Source: Sphingomonas adhaesiva (GTDB taxonomy: Bacteria > Pseudomonadota > Alphaproteobacteria > Sphingomonadales > Sphingomonadaceae). From it: DNA of 64,000 nt. Numbering within the stretch: the stretch's first letter is position 1; each line of letters starts with the position of its first letter. The notes under the pieces were generated by a model. The model was not told the DNA's origin and ran no database searches. It saw only the letters and a list, made by a program, of their open reading frames with translations. The translations under genes were made by a program, and so were the position numbers. This document shows, in pieces, positions 43,384 to 52,152 of the stretch. The DNA lies in the NCBI RefSeq assembly GCF_002374855.1, contig NZ_NWVC01000001.1, positions 1-64,000 on the forward strand, read 5' to 3'.

Positions 43384-43911
43384 ATGATGATGGCGCTCAA
43401 GGATTTCGCGGGCACGCTGCCCGATTTCGCCAAGGACATCCGCCTCAACGTCGGCTCGCTGCTGAACGAGACGGTGCTGAACGACCAGCGCAAGTACGGC
43501 ACGCTGCTGGCCTGTGCGCACGGTACCGGGCACAGGCCGCTGGTCGAGGCGACCGAGGCGGAAGTCGACGGCAAGCTGTCCCCGGAGGCCGCCAATGCCG
43601 CGCGTGCGGCAGCGGCGGTGATGGCGATGAACAACGTCTACTACCGCTTCACGCACCTGGCCTCGAACGAGGAATACAGCCGGATGCCCGCCAAGCTGCG
43701 GATGAACGTGATCGGCGCGCCGGGCATCGACAAGGTCGATTTCGAGCTGTTCAGCCTGGCGGTGAGCGCGATGAACGGCTGCGGCATGTGCATCGACAGC
43801 CACGAACAGGTGCTGAAGAAGGCGGGCGTCACCGCCGAGGTGATCCAGTCGTCGGTGCGCATCGCATCGGTGATGAAGGCGGTGGCGACGGTCCACGCCG
43901 CCGTCGCCTGA
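43384..43911 (+). CDS. ahpD: Alkyl hydroperoxide reductase-type protein AhpD
   Basis: A carboxymuconolactone-decarboxylase-fold protein of about 175 residues with the catalytic CxxC and proton-relay residues in NGCGMCIDSHEQVL (Cys133/Cys136, His140 by the first ATG). AhpD reduces AhpC in organisms lacking AhpF; none is seen here. Three in-frame ATGs stand at 43384, 43387 and 43390; the last (MALKDFAG) is the usual start of the family. It probably shares the ahpC transcript, though a strong palindrome lies between them. Confidence 0.93.
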   Translation: MMMALKDFAGTLPDFAKDIRLNVGSLLNETVLNDQRKYGTLLACAHGTGHRPLVEATEAEVDGKLSPEAANAARAAAAVMAMNNVYYRFTHLASNEEYSRMPAKLRMNVIGAPGIDKVDFELFSLAVSAMNGCGMCIDSHEQVLKKAGVTAEVIQSSVRIASVMKAVATVHAAVA

Positions 43912-43923
43912 CGCCCGCAACGG

Positions 43924-44694
43924 TTACATCAGCACCGCACGGACGAAGCCGTAGGTGCTGGTGACCGTCAGGACGATCCCGACCAGGACCAGCATGACCT
44001 TGGTCGGGATCCGCTTGGCCATGAAGGCGCCCAGCGGCGCGGCCAGCACGCCGCCGATCAGCAGACCGACCGTCGCCGTGGCGAAATCCCTCAAGCCCAG
44101 GTGATAGATGAACGCCGCGGAGACGGTGGCGGTCAGGAAGAATTCCACCGAATTGACGGTGCCGACGACCTTGCGCGGCTCCACCCCCTGCACCAGCAGG
44201 TTGGAGGTGACGATCGGCCCCCAGCCGCCGCCGCCCGCCGCATCCATGAATCCGCCGATCAGCCCCAGCGGTTCCACCACGCGCGGCTTCTGCGTCTTGG
44301 GCGGAAACAGCAGCCCGCGGATCAGCAGGTACACGCCGATCGCAACCAGATAGGCGAGCACGAACGGCTTGACCGTCGCGGCGTCGATATTGGTGAGGAC
44401 ATAGGCGCCGGTGACGCCGCCGATCACGCCGGGCACCAGCAGGCGTAGGAACAGCTTTTTGTCGATATTGCCGTGCAGCGCGTGGCTGATCCCGGATACC
44501 GCGGTGGTGAACGTCTCCACGATGTGCACGTTGGCGGAGGCGCGTGCGGGCGGCAGCCCGATCACCGCCACCAGCAAGGTGTTGCAGATGACGCCGAACG
44601 CCATGCCCAGCGCGCCGTCGACCACCTGTGCGCCGAACCCCACGGCGATGAACGGCAGCAGCGCGGAAAGATCGATGTCGGCGAATGTCGGCAT
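43924..44694 (-). CDS. TSUP-family (TauE/SafE) membrane transporter
   Basis: A 256-residue integral membrane protein with about eight helices of the TSUP/TauE-SafE family, whose members export sulfite or sulfoacetate or move other sulfur anions. The conserved VGFGAQVVDGALGMAFGVICNTLL near the start and GGFMDAAGGGGWGPIVTSNLLVQG in the second repeat are diagnostic. Start ATG 44694 (MPTFADIDLSA). Divergent from cysE, so a sulfur-related role is inferred. Confidence 0.88.
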   Translation of the reverse strand: MPTFADIDLSALLPFIAVGFGAQVVDGALGMAFGVICNTLLVAVIGLPPARASANVHIVETFTTAVSGISHALHGNIDKKLFLRLLVPGVIGGVTGAYVLTNIDAATVKPFVLAYLVAIGVYLLIRGLLFPPKTQKPRVVEPLGLIGGFMDAAGGGGWGPIVTSNLLVQGVEPRKVVGTVNSVEFFLTATVSAAFIYHLGLRDFATATVGLLIGGVLAAPLGAFMAKRIPTKVMLVLVGIVLTVTSTYGFVRAVLM

Positions 44695-44874
44695 GAAGGT
44701 CTCCGGCGGGCGGTGGTGCCCGAACCCGTTCATGCGGCATACCCCACGAACGCGATAGGGAAATACGGTTTAGACCGGCAAAGCGTTGCTTATGGAAACC
44801 GCCGCCGGGCATGCCTACATGGCGGGACGGACACGACCGGCGCATGCCGGCATACGCGTTTACAGGGGCACGGC

Positions 44875-45570
44875 ATGTCGCGACTGACCGACTATCTCGA
44901 TTCGATCCGATCGCGCGACCCGGCGCCGCATTCGCGGCTGGAAATCCTGACCTATCCGGGCGTGTGGGCGCTGGCGTGGCATCGCGTTGCGCATCGCCTG
45001 TACCGGTCGCGGCTGTTCCTGCTGGCGCGGGTCGTCAATCACTTCTCGCGCGCGACGACCGCGATCGACATCCATCCGGGCGCGAAGATCGGGCGCAATT
45101 TCTTCATCGACCACGGTTTCGTGGTGATCGGCGAGACGGCGGAGATCGGCAATGACGTCACCATATACCAATGCGTGACGCTGGGCGGTACCAGCCCCGA
45201 CGACGGCGTGGCGGGCAAGCGCCATCCGACGATCGCCGACGGCGCGATCATCGGTTCGGGCGCGCAGGTGCTGGGTCCGATCACCGTCGGCCCGCGCGCC
45301 CGCGTCGGCGCCAATGCGGTGGTGACGCGCGACGTGCCCGCGGGCGCGGTGATGGTCGGCATCCCGGCACGGCCGACGATGGTGGAGGGCGGTGCGGCGC
45401 CCGAACGCCGTTTCGTTCCGTATGGCACGCCCTGCAGCGAGACGTTCGATCCGCAGACGCAGAAGGTCGAACTGCTCCGTTGCGAGCTGGAGGCGATGAA
45501 GCGGCGGCTCGATGCGCTGCTGGGCGAACAGGGTGCGGCACCGGACGAGGAGGTTCGCGACCGCGCCTGA
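44875..45570 (+). CDS. cysE: Serine O-acetyltransferase
   Basis: Forms O-acetylserine for cysteine synthesis. The 231-residue protein has the left-handed beta-helix of hexapeptide repeats (GAKIGRNFFIDHGFVVIGETAEIGNDVTIYQ) with catalytic His in DHGFVV, and the CVTLGGT and GVGARVGANAVVTRDVPAGAVMVGIPAR-like segments. It is shorter at the N-terminus than E. coli CysE, matching the alphaproteobacterial type. A coiled C-terminal tail (LLRCELEAMKRRLDALLG) follows. DUF2794 starts within its stop codon (TGATG). Confidence 0.93.
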   Translation: MSRLTDYLDSIRSRDPAPHSRLEILTYPGVWALAWHRVAHRLYRSRLFLLARVVNHFSRATTAIDIHPGAKIGRNFFIDHGFVVIGETAEIGNDVTIYQCVTLGGTSPDDGVAGKRHPTIADGAIIGSGAQVLGPITVGPRARVGANAVVTRDVPAGAVMVGIPARPTMVEGGAAPERRFVPYGTPCSETFDPQTQKVELLRCELEAMKRRLDALLGEQGAAPDEEVRDRA

Positions 45571-45914
45571 TGGGCATCGTTACCCCCTTTCCCGCGAACG
45601 GACAGCGACCGGGCCAGGTCGGCTTCGACCGGATCGAACTGACCCGCATCCTGGACCTGTACGGCCGGATGGTGGCGGCGGGGCATTGGCGCGACTATGC
45701 GATCGACCTGGGGCGCGACGCGGCGGTCTTCGCCGCCTTCCGCCGCGCCGCCGAGCGGCCGGAATACCGGATCGAGAAGCATCCCGCGCTCCGCCAGCGG
45801 CAGGGGATGTGGGCGTTGGTGGGCGAGGGTGGGCAGGTCATCAAGCGCGGGCATGAACTGGGGCCGGTGCTGGCCCCGGTCGAACGCCGGCTGATGAAGC
45901 TGGTCGAGGAATGA
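45570..45914 (+). CDS. DUF2794 family protein
   Basis: A 114-residue protein of the DUF2794 family, conserved in alphaproteobacteria. FDRIELTRILDLYGRMVAAGHWRDYAIDLGRDAAVFAAFRRAAERPEYRIEKHP is the characteristic N-terminal half, followed by a QGMWALVGEGGQVIKRGHEL strand-rich part. Function unknown. It overlaps the cysE stop by 1 bp and so is co-transcribed. Confidence 0.88.
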   Translation: MGIVTPFPANGQRPGQVGFDRIELTRILDLYGRMVAAGHWRDYAIDLGRDAAVFAAFRRAAERPEYRIEKHPALRQRQGMWALVGEGGQVIKRGHELGPVLAPVERRLMKLVEE

Positions 45915-47132
45915 TCAGCGGCGCCCGCGCGCGATCATTTCCTCTTGCAGCGAAAAGGCCGAACGCGTCGACCGCGCTCTTTCGGGAACCGCGGTGACGA
46001 AGAAGGCGACGCCGCGCCCGGTAGCGGGGTCGATCCACAGGCCCGAGCGCAGGCCATAGGCATCGCCGGCATGGCCGAAACGCGCGACGCCGTCACCGAA
46101 CAGGTCGTCGCGACATCCGGCCTGCGGCGTCGCCAGCGTCTGCATCGCCAGGCCGTAGCGGCAGTCGAACCCGTCGCCGGTATCGCCATTGCGCCCGTCG
46201 TAGCGCCATTCCGGCCCGCGCAGCATCGCGACCGAGGCGGGGGTGAGCAGGCGGACGCCGTCGACCTCGCCACCGCGCGCGAGCAGCCGGCCGATCGTGG
46301 CCAGATCGTGCATCGAGATGCGCAGCCCGCCCTGTGGCGAAAACAGCGCGCCATTCTCACCCGGCCGCCATTGCGACAGGTCGCACGCGCCGCCCGGGCC
46401 GGCGACGACCGGGCAGGCGGGGCGGCGGCCGTGGAGATCGTCGGTCTGCGCCGTGCCGTCCGCGCCGTAGAGGACCACCGCGTGCGCCACGGTCGCATCC
46501 GGGCAGCTGGCCCAATTGAAGCAGGCGTCCAGCTTCAGCGGCGCCAGCACCAGCCGCTGCATCAGCCGGTCGAACCGTTCCCCCGTGGCGCGCTCCATCA
46601 CCGCGGCGACGACCGGGAAGTTGAGGTTGGTGTAGCGATAGAAGGCGCCCGGCGCGTGATCGGCGTCCCAGGCGCGCGGGTCCGCCAGCCGATCGGCCAG
46701 CCGCGTGCCGAGCGGAACGATATAGCCGGCATCGTCGCGCAAGCCGGAACGGTGCGACAGCAGCAACCGCAGCGTCACCGGCACATCGGGATAACGCGGG
46801 TGACGCAGGCGATAGCCGAGCAGGCCGGAGACGTCCGCATCGAGATCGAGCGTGCCCGCCTCCACCAGTCGCATCACCCCGATCGCGGTGACCAGCTTGG
46901 AGATGGAAGCGATGCGGACCGGATCGCGCGCCGTCACGCGGCGTTCGGTCGCGCGGTCGGCGAGGCCGTGCGCCGCGACGGCGCCGATGCGATCGCGGTC
47001 GAACGCGACGCGTACGCTGGCGGGCGCCGCGACCGGGGCAGTGGGCGGCGTGACGGTCGCACAGGCGACCAGCGTCGCCGCCGGCAACAGGCAGGCGAGC
47101 GTGCGCAGCCGCCGCGCGCCTGCCCGGTACAT
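45915..47132 (-). CDS. Exported serine hydrolase of the beta-lactamase/class C family
   Basis: A 405-residue exported protein (N-terminal lipoprotein-like LPAATLVACAT) of the serine beta-lactamase/penicillin-binding family. IASISKLVTAIG gives the S-x-x-K active-site motif, FYRYTNLNFPVVAAVME gives Y-x-N, and the third His/Lys-Thr-Gly-like box is in FGHAGDAYG. Such proteins include esterases, D-peptidases and AmpC-like enzymes. The cysteines in the middle may form disulfides. It overlaps the SDR stop upstream by 1 bp. Drug resistance should not be assumed. Confidence 0.85.
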   Translation of the reverse strand: MYRAGARRLRTLACLLPAATLVACATVTPPTAPVAAPASVRVAFDRDRIGAVAAHGLADRATERRVTARDPVRIASISKLVTAIGVMRLVEAGTLDLDADVSGLLGYRLRHPRYPDVPVTLRLLLSHRSGLRDDAGYIVPLGTRLADRLADPRAWDADHAPGAFYRYTNLNFPVVAAVMERATGERFDRLMQRLVLAPLKLDACFNWASCPDATVAHAVVLYGADGTAQTDDLHGRRPACPVVAGPGGACDLSQWRPGENGALFSPQGGLRISMHDLATIGRLLARGGEVDGVRLLTPASVAMLRGPEWRYDGRNGDTGDGFDCRYGLAMQTLATPQAGCRDDLFGDGVARFGHAGDAYGLRSGLWIDPATGRGVAFFVTAVPERARSTRSAFSLQEEMIARGRR

Positions 47133-48031
47133 CACTGACCCTGCAGCTTCGCGCCAATCAGCATCGACTGGCCGGCGCCGGAATCGGGGACGATCTCCCC
47201 GGTGCGATCGGTGATCTCGGCCCAATGGCTCGCCACGCCTTCGGGCGACAGGTCGTCGCCGGTCAGCAGCTTGCCCTGCGTCAGCGTGACATAGCTGGCC
47301 TGGAACACGCCGGCGCCCGCGCCGACGATCTGGTTGGTCGGCGCGTCCTCGCTGACCAGGAACAGCGCGGCGGGAACGACCTTTTCGGGGGCGAACGCCT
47401 GGAACGCCTGTTCCGGGAACAGATCCTCGGTCATGCGGGTGCCGGCGACCGGGGCGATCGTGTTGACCTTGATGTTGTTCTTGGCGCCTTCGAGGTACAG
47501 CGTCTTCGTCAGGCCGGCGAGGCCGAGCTTGGCTGCGCCATAGTTCGCCTGGCCAAAATTGCCGAAAAGCCCGGTCGACGACGCGGTCATCAGGACGCGG
47601 CCGTAATTCTGCTCTCGGAAGGTTTCCCAGCACGCCTTGGTCGCGTTGGCCGAGCCGAGCAGGTGGACGTTGACGACGAAGGCGAAATCGGCCGGCTCCA
47701 TCTTAGCGAAGGTCTTGTCGCGCAGTACGCCGGCGTTGTTGATGAGGACGTGGACGCCGCCCCACTTTTCCTTGGCCCTGGCGACCATCTCGACCATCTG
47801 GTCATATTCGGTGACGCTGGCGCCGTTGGCCATCGCCTGACCGCCGGCCGCCTCGATTTCCTCGACCACCTTCAGCGCGGCGTCGGACGCGCCCTGACCG
47901 GTGCGGTCGCCGCCCAGATCGTTGACCACGACCTTCGCACCGCGACGTGCGAGTTCCAGGGCATATTGACGGCCCAGACCGCCGCCGGCGCCGGTGACGA
48001 TGGCTACCTTGTCGTCGAAACGAATGGACAT
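47132..48031 (-). CDS. SDR-family (MFE-2-like) 3-hydroxyacyl-CoA dehydrogenase
   Basis: A 299-residue SDR. The motif TGAGGGLGRQYALELARRGA, the NDLGGDRTGQG insertion and the EEIEAAGGQAMAN segment match the (3R)-hydroxyacyl-CoA dehydrogenase part of peroxisomal multifunctional enzyme 2. The catalytic YGAAKLGLAGLTKTL (Tyr/Lys) is intact, and the C-terminal region (GVASHWAEITD) is typical. It likely works in fatty-acid or sterol side-chain degradation. Start ATG 48031. Next to it is the hydrolase gene, overlapping by 1 bp. Confidence 0.88.
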   Translation of the reverse strand: MSIRFDDKVAIVTGAGGGLGRQYALELARRGAKVVVNDLGGDRTGQGASDAALKVVEEIEAAGGQAMANGASVTEYDQMVEMVARAKEKWGGVHVLINNAGVLRDKTFAKMEPADFAFVVNVHLLGSANATKACWETFREQNYGRVLMTASSTGLFGNFGQANYGAAKLGLAGLTKTLYLEGAKNNIKVNTIAPVAGTRMTEDLFPEQAFQAFAPEKVVPAALFLVSEDAPTNQIVGAGAGVFQASYVTLTQGKLLTGDDLSPEGVASHWAEITDRTGEIVPDSGAGQSMLIGAKLQGQ

Positions 48032-48118
48032 GGAAAAGGCGCTCCCTCCCGATGGATAGAGCGCCCTTCCATACTCACAGTTCGAACGGGCGCAATGCCC
48101 GTTCGTCTGTGGCCGCGA

Positions 48119-48568
48119 TCAGCGGCGTGCCTTGCGCTTGCCGCGCGCGTCGCTTGCCTGCATGCAGCCGTCGTACTGGCCCTTCTTGCAGATCGGATAG
48201 CTTTCCTTCGGCGCGGGGGCCGGGAATGCCTGCGACGGCGAGGGTGCGGGCTGGAAGCGCACGGTCGCGCCCGGTGCCGGCGTGCCCTGCAGGGCGGGGC
48301 CGGCGGGCTGGTAGCCGCCGGCGGTTTCGGTACCCATCGCCCCGCCGGTGGTCTGCGCCGGCGCCTGCATCGGCTGCTGCTGCATCGCCGGATCGGCGGC
48401 CGGCGCCGTCGCCGGAGCGGTGGCGGCCGGGTCAGCCGGGGGCGGTGCCGCCGGATCGGTCGCGGGGGCCATCGTCCCCGCGGGCGGCGGGGTCTGCATG
48501 GTGTCCTGCGCTACGGCGATGGACGGAAGGGCAAGCGCGGCCGCGGCCGCCAGAAGCATCGTCTTCAT
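48119..48568 (-). CDS. Exported Pro/Ala-rich low-complexity protein
   Basis: A 149-residue protein with a clear signal peptide (MKTMLLAAAAALALPSIAVAQ) and a long Pro/Ala/Met/Gln-rich, presumably disordered middle. It ends in a short two-Cys segment (YPICKKGQYDGCMQASDA) and a basic tail. No known domain. The cysteines could form a small disulfide knot. Function unknown. Confidence 0.65.
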   Translation of the reverse strand: MKTMLLAAAAALALPSIAVAQDTMQTPPPAGTMAPATDPAAPPPADPAATAPATAPAADPAMQQQPMQAPAQTTGGAMGTETAGGYQPAGPALQGTPAPGATVRFQPAPSPSQAFPAPAPKESYPICKKGQYDGCMQASDARGKRKARR

Positions 48569-48706
48569 ATCTGTCTCCTGCCATTATGGTCGGTCAGACT
48601 GCGTTATCGTTACGCGGGGCGGCCAACGCGCCATGACGGCGAAAGGCTCCCTCGTTGCGACGACGAATCGAACCGGGCGGCAGGAAAAGCCGCGCGGGCG
48701 AGCCGA

Positions 48707-49399
48707 TCAGTGCCCGGTGTCGAGCGCGTAACCGGCGGAGCGGACGGTGCGGATGATATCCGGGCGCCCCCCTTCGTTGATCGCCTTGCGCAGGCGGCGG
48801 ATGTGGACGTCGACGGTGCGGCTTTCGATGTCGCTGTCATGGCCCCACACGCTGTCGAGCAGCCGCTCGCGCGAGAAGACGTGGCCGGGATGTTCCAGAA
48901 AATGCTTCAGCAGGCGGAATTCGGTCGGCCCCAGCGCGATCACCTCGCCGCCGCGGCGCACCTTGTGGCCGACGGTATCCATCTCGAGGTCGGCGTAGGT
49001 GAGCTGCTCGCCCGCCAGCGCGGGGCGGACGCGGCGCAGCACCGCGCCGACGCGCGCGACCAGCTCGCGCGGTGAAAACGGCTTGGTGACGTAATCGTCG
49101 GCGCCGGTTTCCAGCCCGCGCACGCGATCCTCTTCCTCACCGCGCGCGGTCAGCATGATGATCGGCACGTTCTGCGTCTCGGTCGCGCGGCGCAGCCGGC
49201 GGCATACCTCGATCCCGGAAATCCCCTCGACCATCCAGTCGAGCAGGACGATGTCGGGCGGGGTTTCCTTGGCCATCAACAGCGCCTCTTCGCCGTCGAT
49301 GGTGTGCTGGACATCGAAATGTTCCCGCGTGAAATGCCATACGAGCAGCTCGGCAAGGCTCGCATCGTCCTCCACCAGCAGCATCCGGGCCTTGGCCAT
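48707..49399 (-). CDS. phoB: Phosphate-regulon response regulator PhoB
   Basis: A 230-residue OmpR/PhoB-type regulator. The receiver domain has VEDDASLAEL with the acidic pocket, LLDWMVEG with the phosphorylated Asp, TARGEEEDRV and YVTKPFSPREL (Lys). The C-terminal winged helix has LGPTEFRLLKHFLEHPGHVFSRERLLDSVWG and RTVDVHIRRLRKAIN. It closes the phoR-pstSCAB-phoU-phoB run. Start ATG 49399 overlaps the phoU stop by 1 bp. Confidence 0.97.
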   Translation of the reverse strand: MAKARMLLVEDDASLAELLVWHFTREHFDVQHTIDGEEALLMAKETPPDIVLLDWMVEGISGIEVCRRLRRATETQNVPIIMLTARGEEEDRVRGLETGADDYVTKPFSPRELVARVGAVLRRVRPALAGEQLTYADLEMDTVGHKVRRGGEVIALGPTEFRLLKHFLEHPGHVFSRERLLDSVWGHDSDIESRTVDVHIRRLRKAINEGGRPDIIRTVRSAGYALDTGH

Positions 49400-50085
49400 C
49401 ACTCGCTTCCCTTCTCGCGCTCTACCATCCGCGTCCCCGTCGCGGCGAAATAGACCATCTCCGCGACGTTGGTCGCGTGATCGCCGATCCGTTCCAGATT
49501 CTTGGCGATGAACAGCAAGTGCGCGCACTGGCTGATCGTCTTGGGATTTTCGACCATGTAGGTCACCAGCGTCCTGAAGATGCTGTCGTAGAAATCGTCC
49601 AGCGCATGGTCGCGCTCGCACACCGCCAGCGCGGCTTCGGGATCGCGCGCGGCAAAGGCGTTGAGCACGTCGGTGACCATGTCGGCGGCCATGCGCGCCA
49701 TCGCGGGCAGCATCGACACCGGTTCGATGCGATGGTCGCTTTCCAGCTGCGGCACGCGCTTGGCGATGTTCTTGGCATAATCGGCGATGCGTTCGACGAC
49801 CCCGGCGATCTTCAGCGCCGCCACCACCTCGCGCAAGTCGTTGGCCATCGGCGCGCGCAGCGCGATGATGCGCACCGCGGTCCGCTCCACCTCCGCCTCG
49901 ATCGCATCGATGCGACGGTCGTCCTGGCGGATGCGGTCGGCCAGGTCGACGTCGCCGCGCTGCAACGCGATCATCGACTGCGCGATCGCGCTTTCGGCCA
50001 GCCCGCCCATCTGCGAGATCAGCCCGCGCAGCTGGCCGATGTCCTGGTCGAACGCCTTCACGGTATGTTGCTGGCCGACTGTCAT
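49399..50085 (-). CDS. phoU: Phosphate signalling protein PhoU
   Basis: A 228-residue all-helical PhoU protein with two copies of the ExxxD-type metal motif region: AIALQRGDVDLADRIRQDDRRIDAIEAEVERTAVRIIALRAPMANDLREVVAALKIAGVVERIADYAKNIA holds the first, and ICQCAH-like SQCAHLLFIAKNLERIGDHATNVAEMVYF the second. It passes the state of the PstSCAB transporter to PhoR and so represses the regulon under phosphate excess. Start ATG 50085 (MTVGQQHTVKAF). Downstream of pstB with a short gap. Confidence 0.96.
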   Translation of the reverse strand: MTVGQQHTVKAFDQDIGQLRGLISQMGGLAESAIAQSMIALQRGDVDLADRIRQDDRRIDAIEAEVERTAVRIIALRAPMANDLREVVAALKIAGVVERIADYAKNIAKRVPQLESDHRIEPVSMLPAMARMAADMVTDVLNAFAARDPEAALAVCERDHALDDFYDSIFRTLVTYMVENPKTISQCAHLLFIAKNLERIGDHATNVAEMVYFAATGTRMVEREKGSE

Positions 50086-50107
50086 GGCCCGATCCTCTTC
50101 TGCCGGC

Positions 50108-50878
50108 TCAACCATAGCGGCCGGTGATATAGTCTTTGGTCCGTTCCTCACGCGGGTTGGTGAAGATGTCGGACGTGTCGCCGTATTCGACCAGTTGTCC
50201 CAGATGGAAGAAGGCGGTGCGCTGGCTGACGCGGGCGGCCTGTTGCATGTTGTGGGTGACGATCACGATCGCGTAGCGGCCGCGCAGTTCGTGGATCAGC
50301 TCCTCGATCCGCGCGGTGGCGATGGGGTCCAGCGCACTGCAGGGTTCGTCCATCAGGATCACCTCGGGATCGACCGCGATCGCGCGGGCGATGCACAGCC
50401 GCTGCTGCTGGCCGCCCGACAGCGCGGTGCCCGAATCGTGCAGCCGGTCCTTCACCTCGCCCCACAGCCCGGCGCGCACCAGCGAGCGTTCGACGATCTG
50501 GGCAAGGTCGGCCTTCGACCGCGCCAGCCCGTGGATGCGCGGGCCGTAGGCGACGTTCTCGAAGATCGACTTGGGGAAGGGGTTGGGCTTCTGGAACACC
50601 ATGCCGACGCGCGCGCGCAGCTGCACCACATCCATCGCGCGGGCGTAGATATCCTCGCCGTCCAGCCGGATGTCGCCTTCGACCCGCGCGCCCGCGATCG
50701 TGTCGTTCATGCGGTTGAGCGTGCGCAGGAACGTCGACTTGCCGCAGCCGGACGGGCCGATGAAGGCGGTCACGTCCTCCTGCCGGACGTCGATCGACAC
50801 GTCGCGGATCGCCTGCTTGTCGCCATAGAAGACGTTGACCCGGCTCGCGGTCATCTTGGGGGCGGAATTGCTTGTCAC
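50108..50878 (-). CDS. pstB: Phosphate ABC transporter ATP-binding protein PstB
   Basis: The 256-residue ATPase of the PstSCAB importer. Walker [10 protein letters not shown] lies at 41-49; the rest shows [25 protein letters not shown], a PstB hallmark, the ABC signature [16 protein letters not shown], Walker [14 protein letters not shown] and the switch His in [14 protein letters not shown]. Start GTG 50878 overlaps the pstA stop by 4 bp. Confidence 0.97.
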   Translation of the reverse strand: MTSNSAPKMTASRVNVFYGDKQAIRDVSIDVRQEDVTAFIGPSGCGKSTFLRTLNRMNDTIAGARVEGDIRLDGEDIYARAMDVVQLRARVGMVFQKPNPFPKSIFENVAYGPRIHGLARSKADLAQIVERSLVRAGLWGEVKDRLHDSGTALSGGQQQRLCIARAIAVDPEVILMDEPCSALDPIATARIEELIHELRGRYAIVIVTHNMQQAARVSQRTAFFHLGQLVEYGDTSDIFTNPREERTKDYITGRYG

Positions 50879-52152
50879 CAGCGGGTCTCGAAACGGTTGC
50901 GGAGGTAGATGGCGATCCCGTTCATCGCCAGCAGGAAGGCCAGCAGCACGATGATCGCGGCGGACGTCTTCTCGACGAACCCCTTCGCCACTTCGTCGGA
51001 CCACAGGAAGATCTGCACCGGCAGGGCGGTGGCGGGATCGGTCAGCTTGTCGGGCGGCGCGGCGATGAAGGCGCGCATCCCGATCATCAGCAGCGGCGCG
51101 GTTTCGCCCAGTGCGCGCGCCATGCCGATGATCGTACCGGTCAGGATCCCGGGCAGCGCCAGCGGCAGGACATGGTGGAAGACGACCTGGATCGGCGAGG
51201 CGCCCAGACCGCGCGCGGCATCGCGGATCGACGGGGGCACGCCCTTGATCGCGTTGCGCCCGGCGATGACGATGACCGGCATCGTCATCAGCGCCAGCGT
51301 CAGCCCGCCGACCAGCGCCGCCGAGCGCGGCATGTGGAAGGTGTTGAGAAACACCGCCAGCCCCAGCAGGCCGAAGATGATCGAGGGCACGGCCGCGAGG
51401 TTGTTGATCGACACCTCGATCAGGTCGGTCCAGCGGTTCCGCGGCGCATATTCCTCCAGATACAGAGCGGAGAGGACCCCCACCGGGAAGGCGAGCGCCA
51501 GCGTCACCAGCATCGTGAACAGCGATCCCTTCAGCGCGCCCCAGATGCCCGCGCGGGTGGGATCGGTGGCGTCCGCGCCGGAGAAGAAGCTGAGGTTCAG
51601 CCCCTTCGACAGGCGCGGGCGCAGCGCGGAGACGATGGCTTCCGATTCCGGCGTGCCGTCGCCCTTGAGCGCGACGTCGATGTCGGTGGCGACGGGGACG
51701 TCGATCGTCGCCGGGCGGGACAGCAGCGAGGGATCGCGTTTGACCGCGTCGCGCACGCGCAGCCACGCGCCGTCCGACAGCACTGCGGCACCGCCCTGTT
51801 GAGGGAAGGCGGCGTTGGCGGCGGCATCGACCGCGCCCTCCAGCCCGGCGCCTGCGAGCGCGAGGTCGCCGCCCGGCCCGGCAAGCCGCGCGGGCGGGAC
51901 GTCGACCTTCGCCGCGCGCAGGTCGATCGGCAGCGCGATGCGCGTTTCGAGGAAGCCGTTCGCCCCCTGGCCGATCATCGTGGCCAGCAGGAAGACGAGG
52001 AACGCCGCCGACAGCGACACCGCGCCCAGCCCCAGCCAGCGAAAGCGCCGTTCCGCGGCGTAGCGGTGGCGGATGCGCCGCTGCATCGCGGGGCTTTGCC
52101 AGTCGGTGGGCGTGCGCACCGGCGCGGCCGGGGAGGGGGGCGCGCTATTCAT
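50875..52152 (-). CDS. pstA: Phosphate ABC transporter permease PstA, with extended N-terminal part
   Basis: A 425-residue permease, longer than the roughly 280-300 residues of E. coli PstA. The long extra part, between the first helix ([17 protein letters not shown]) and the core permease helices, is a soluble, Asp/Ala-rich region to about residue 200, a DUF3333-type extension known in alphaproteobacteria. The core has the ABC permease EAA-like loop ([25 protein letters not shown]), and [16 protein letters not shown] is typical of PstA. It pairs with PstC. Starts ATG 52152, overlapping pstC by 8 bp. Confidence 0.95.
   Translation of the reverse strand: MNSAPPSPAAPVRTPTDWQSPAMQRRIRHRYAAERRFRWLGLGAVSLSAAFLVFLLATMIGQGANGFLETRIALPIDLRAAKVDVPPARLAGPGGDLALAGAGLEGAVDAAANAAFPQQGGAAVLSDGAWLRVRDAVKRDPSLLSRPATIDVPVATDIDVALKGDGTPESEAIVSALRPRLSKGLNLSFFSGADATDPTRAGIWGALKGSLFTMLVTLALAFPVGVLSALYLEEYAPRNRWTDLIEVSINNLAAVPSIIFGLLGLAVFLNTFHMPRSAALVGGLTLALMTMPVIVIAGRNAIKGVPPSIRDAARGLGASPIQVVFHHVLPLALPGILTGTIIGMARALGETAPLLMIGMRAFIAAPPDKLTDPATALPVQIFLWSDEVAKGFVEKTSAAIIVLLAFLLAMNGIAIYLRNRFETRW

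Noticed and set aside
45915..47132. Beta-lactamase resistance gene.
   Set aside because: SxxK and YxN motifs are shared by many esterases and peptidases; nothing points to drug hydrolysis.
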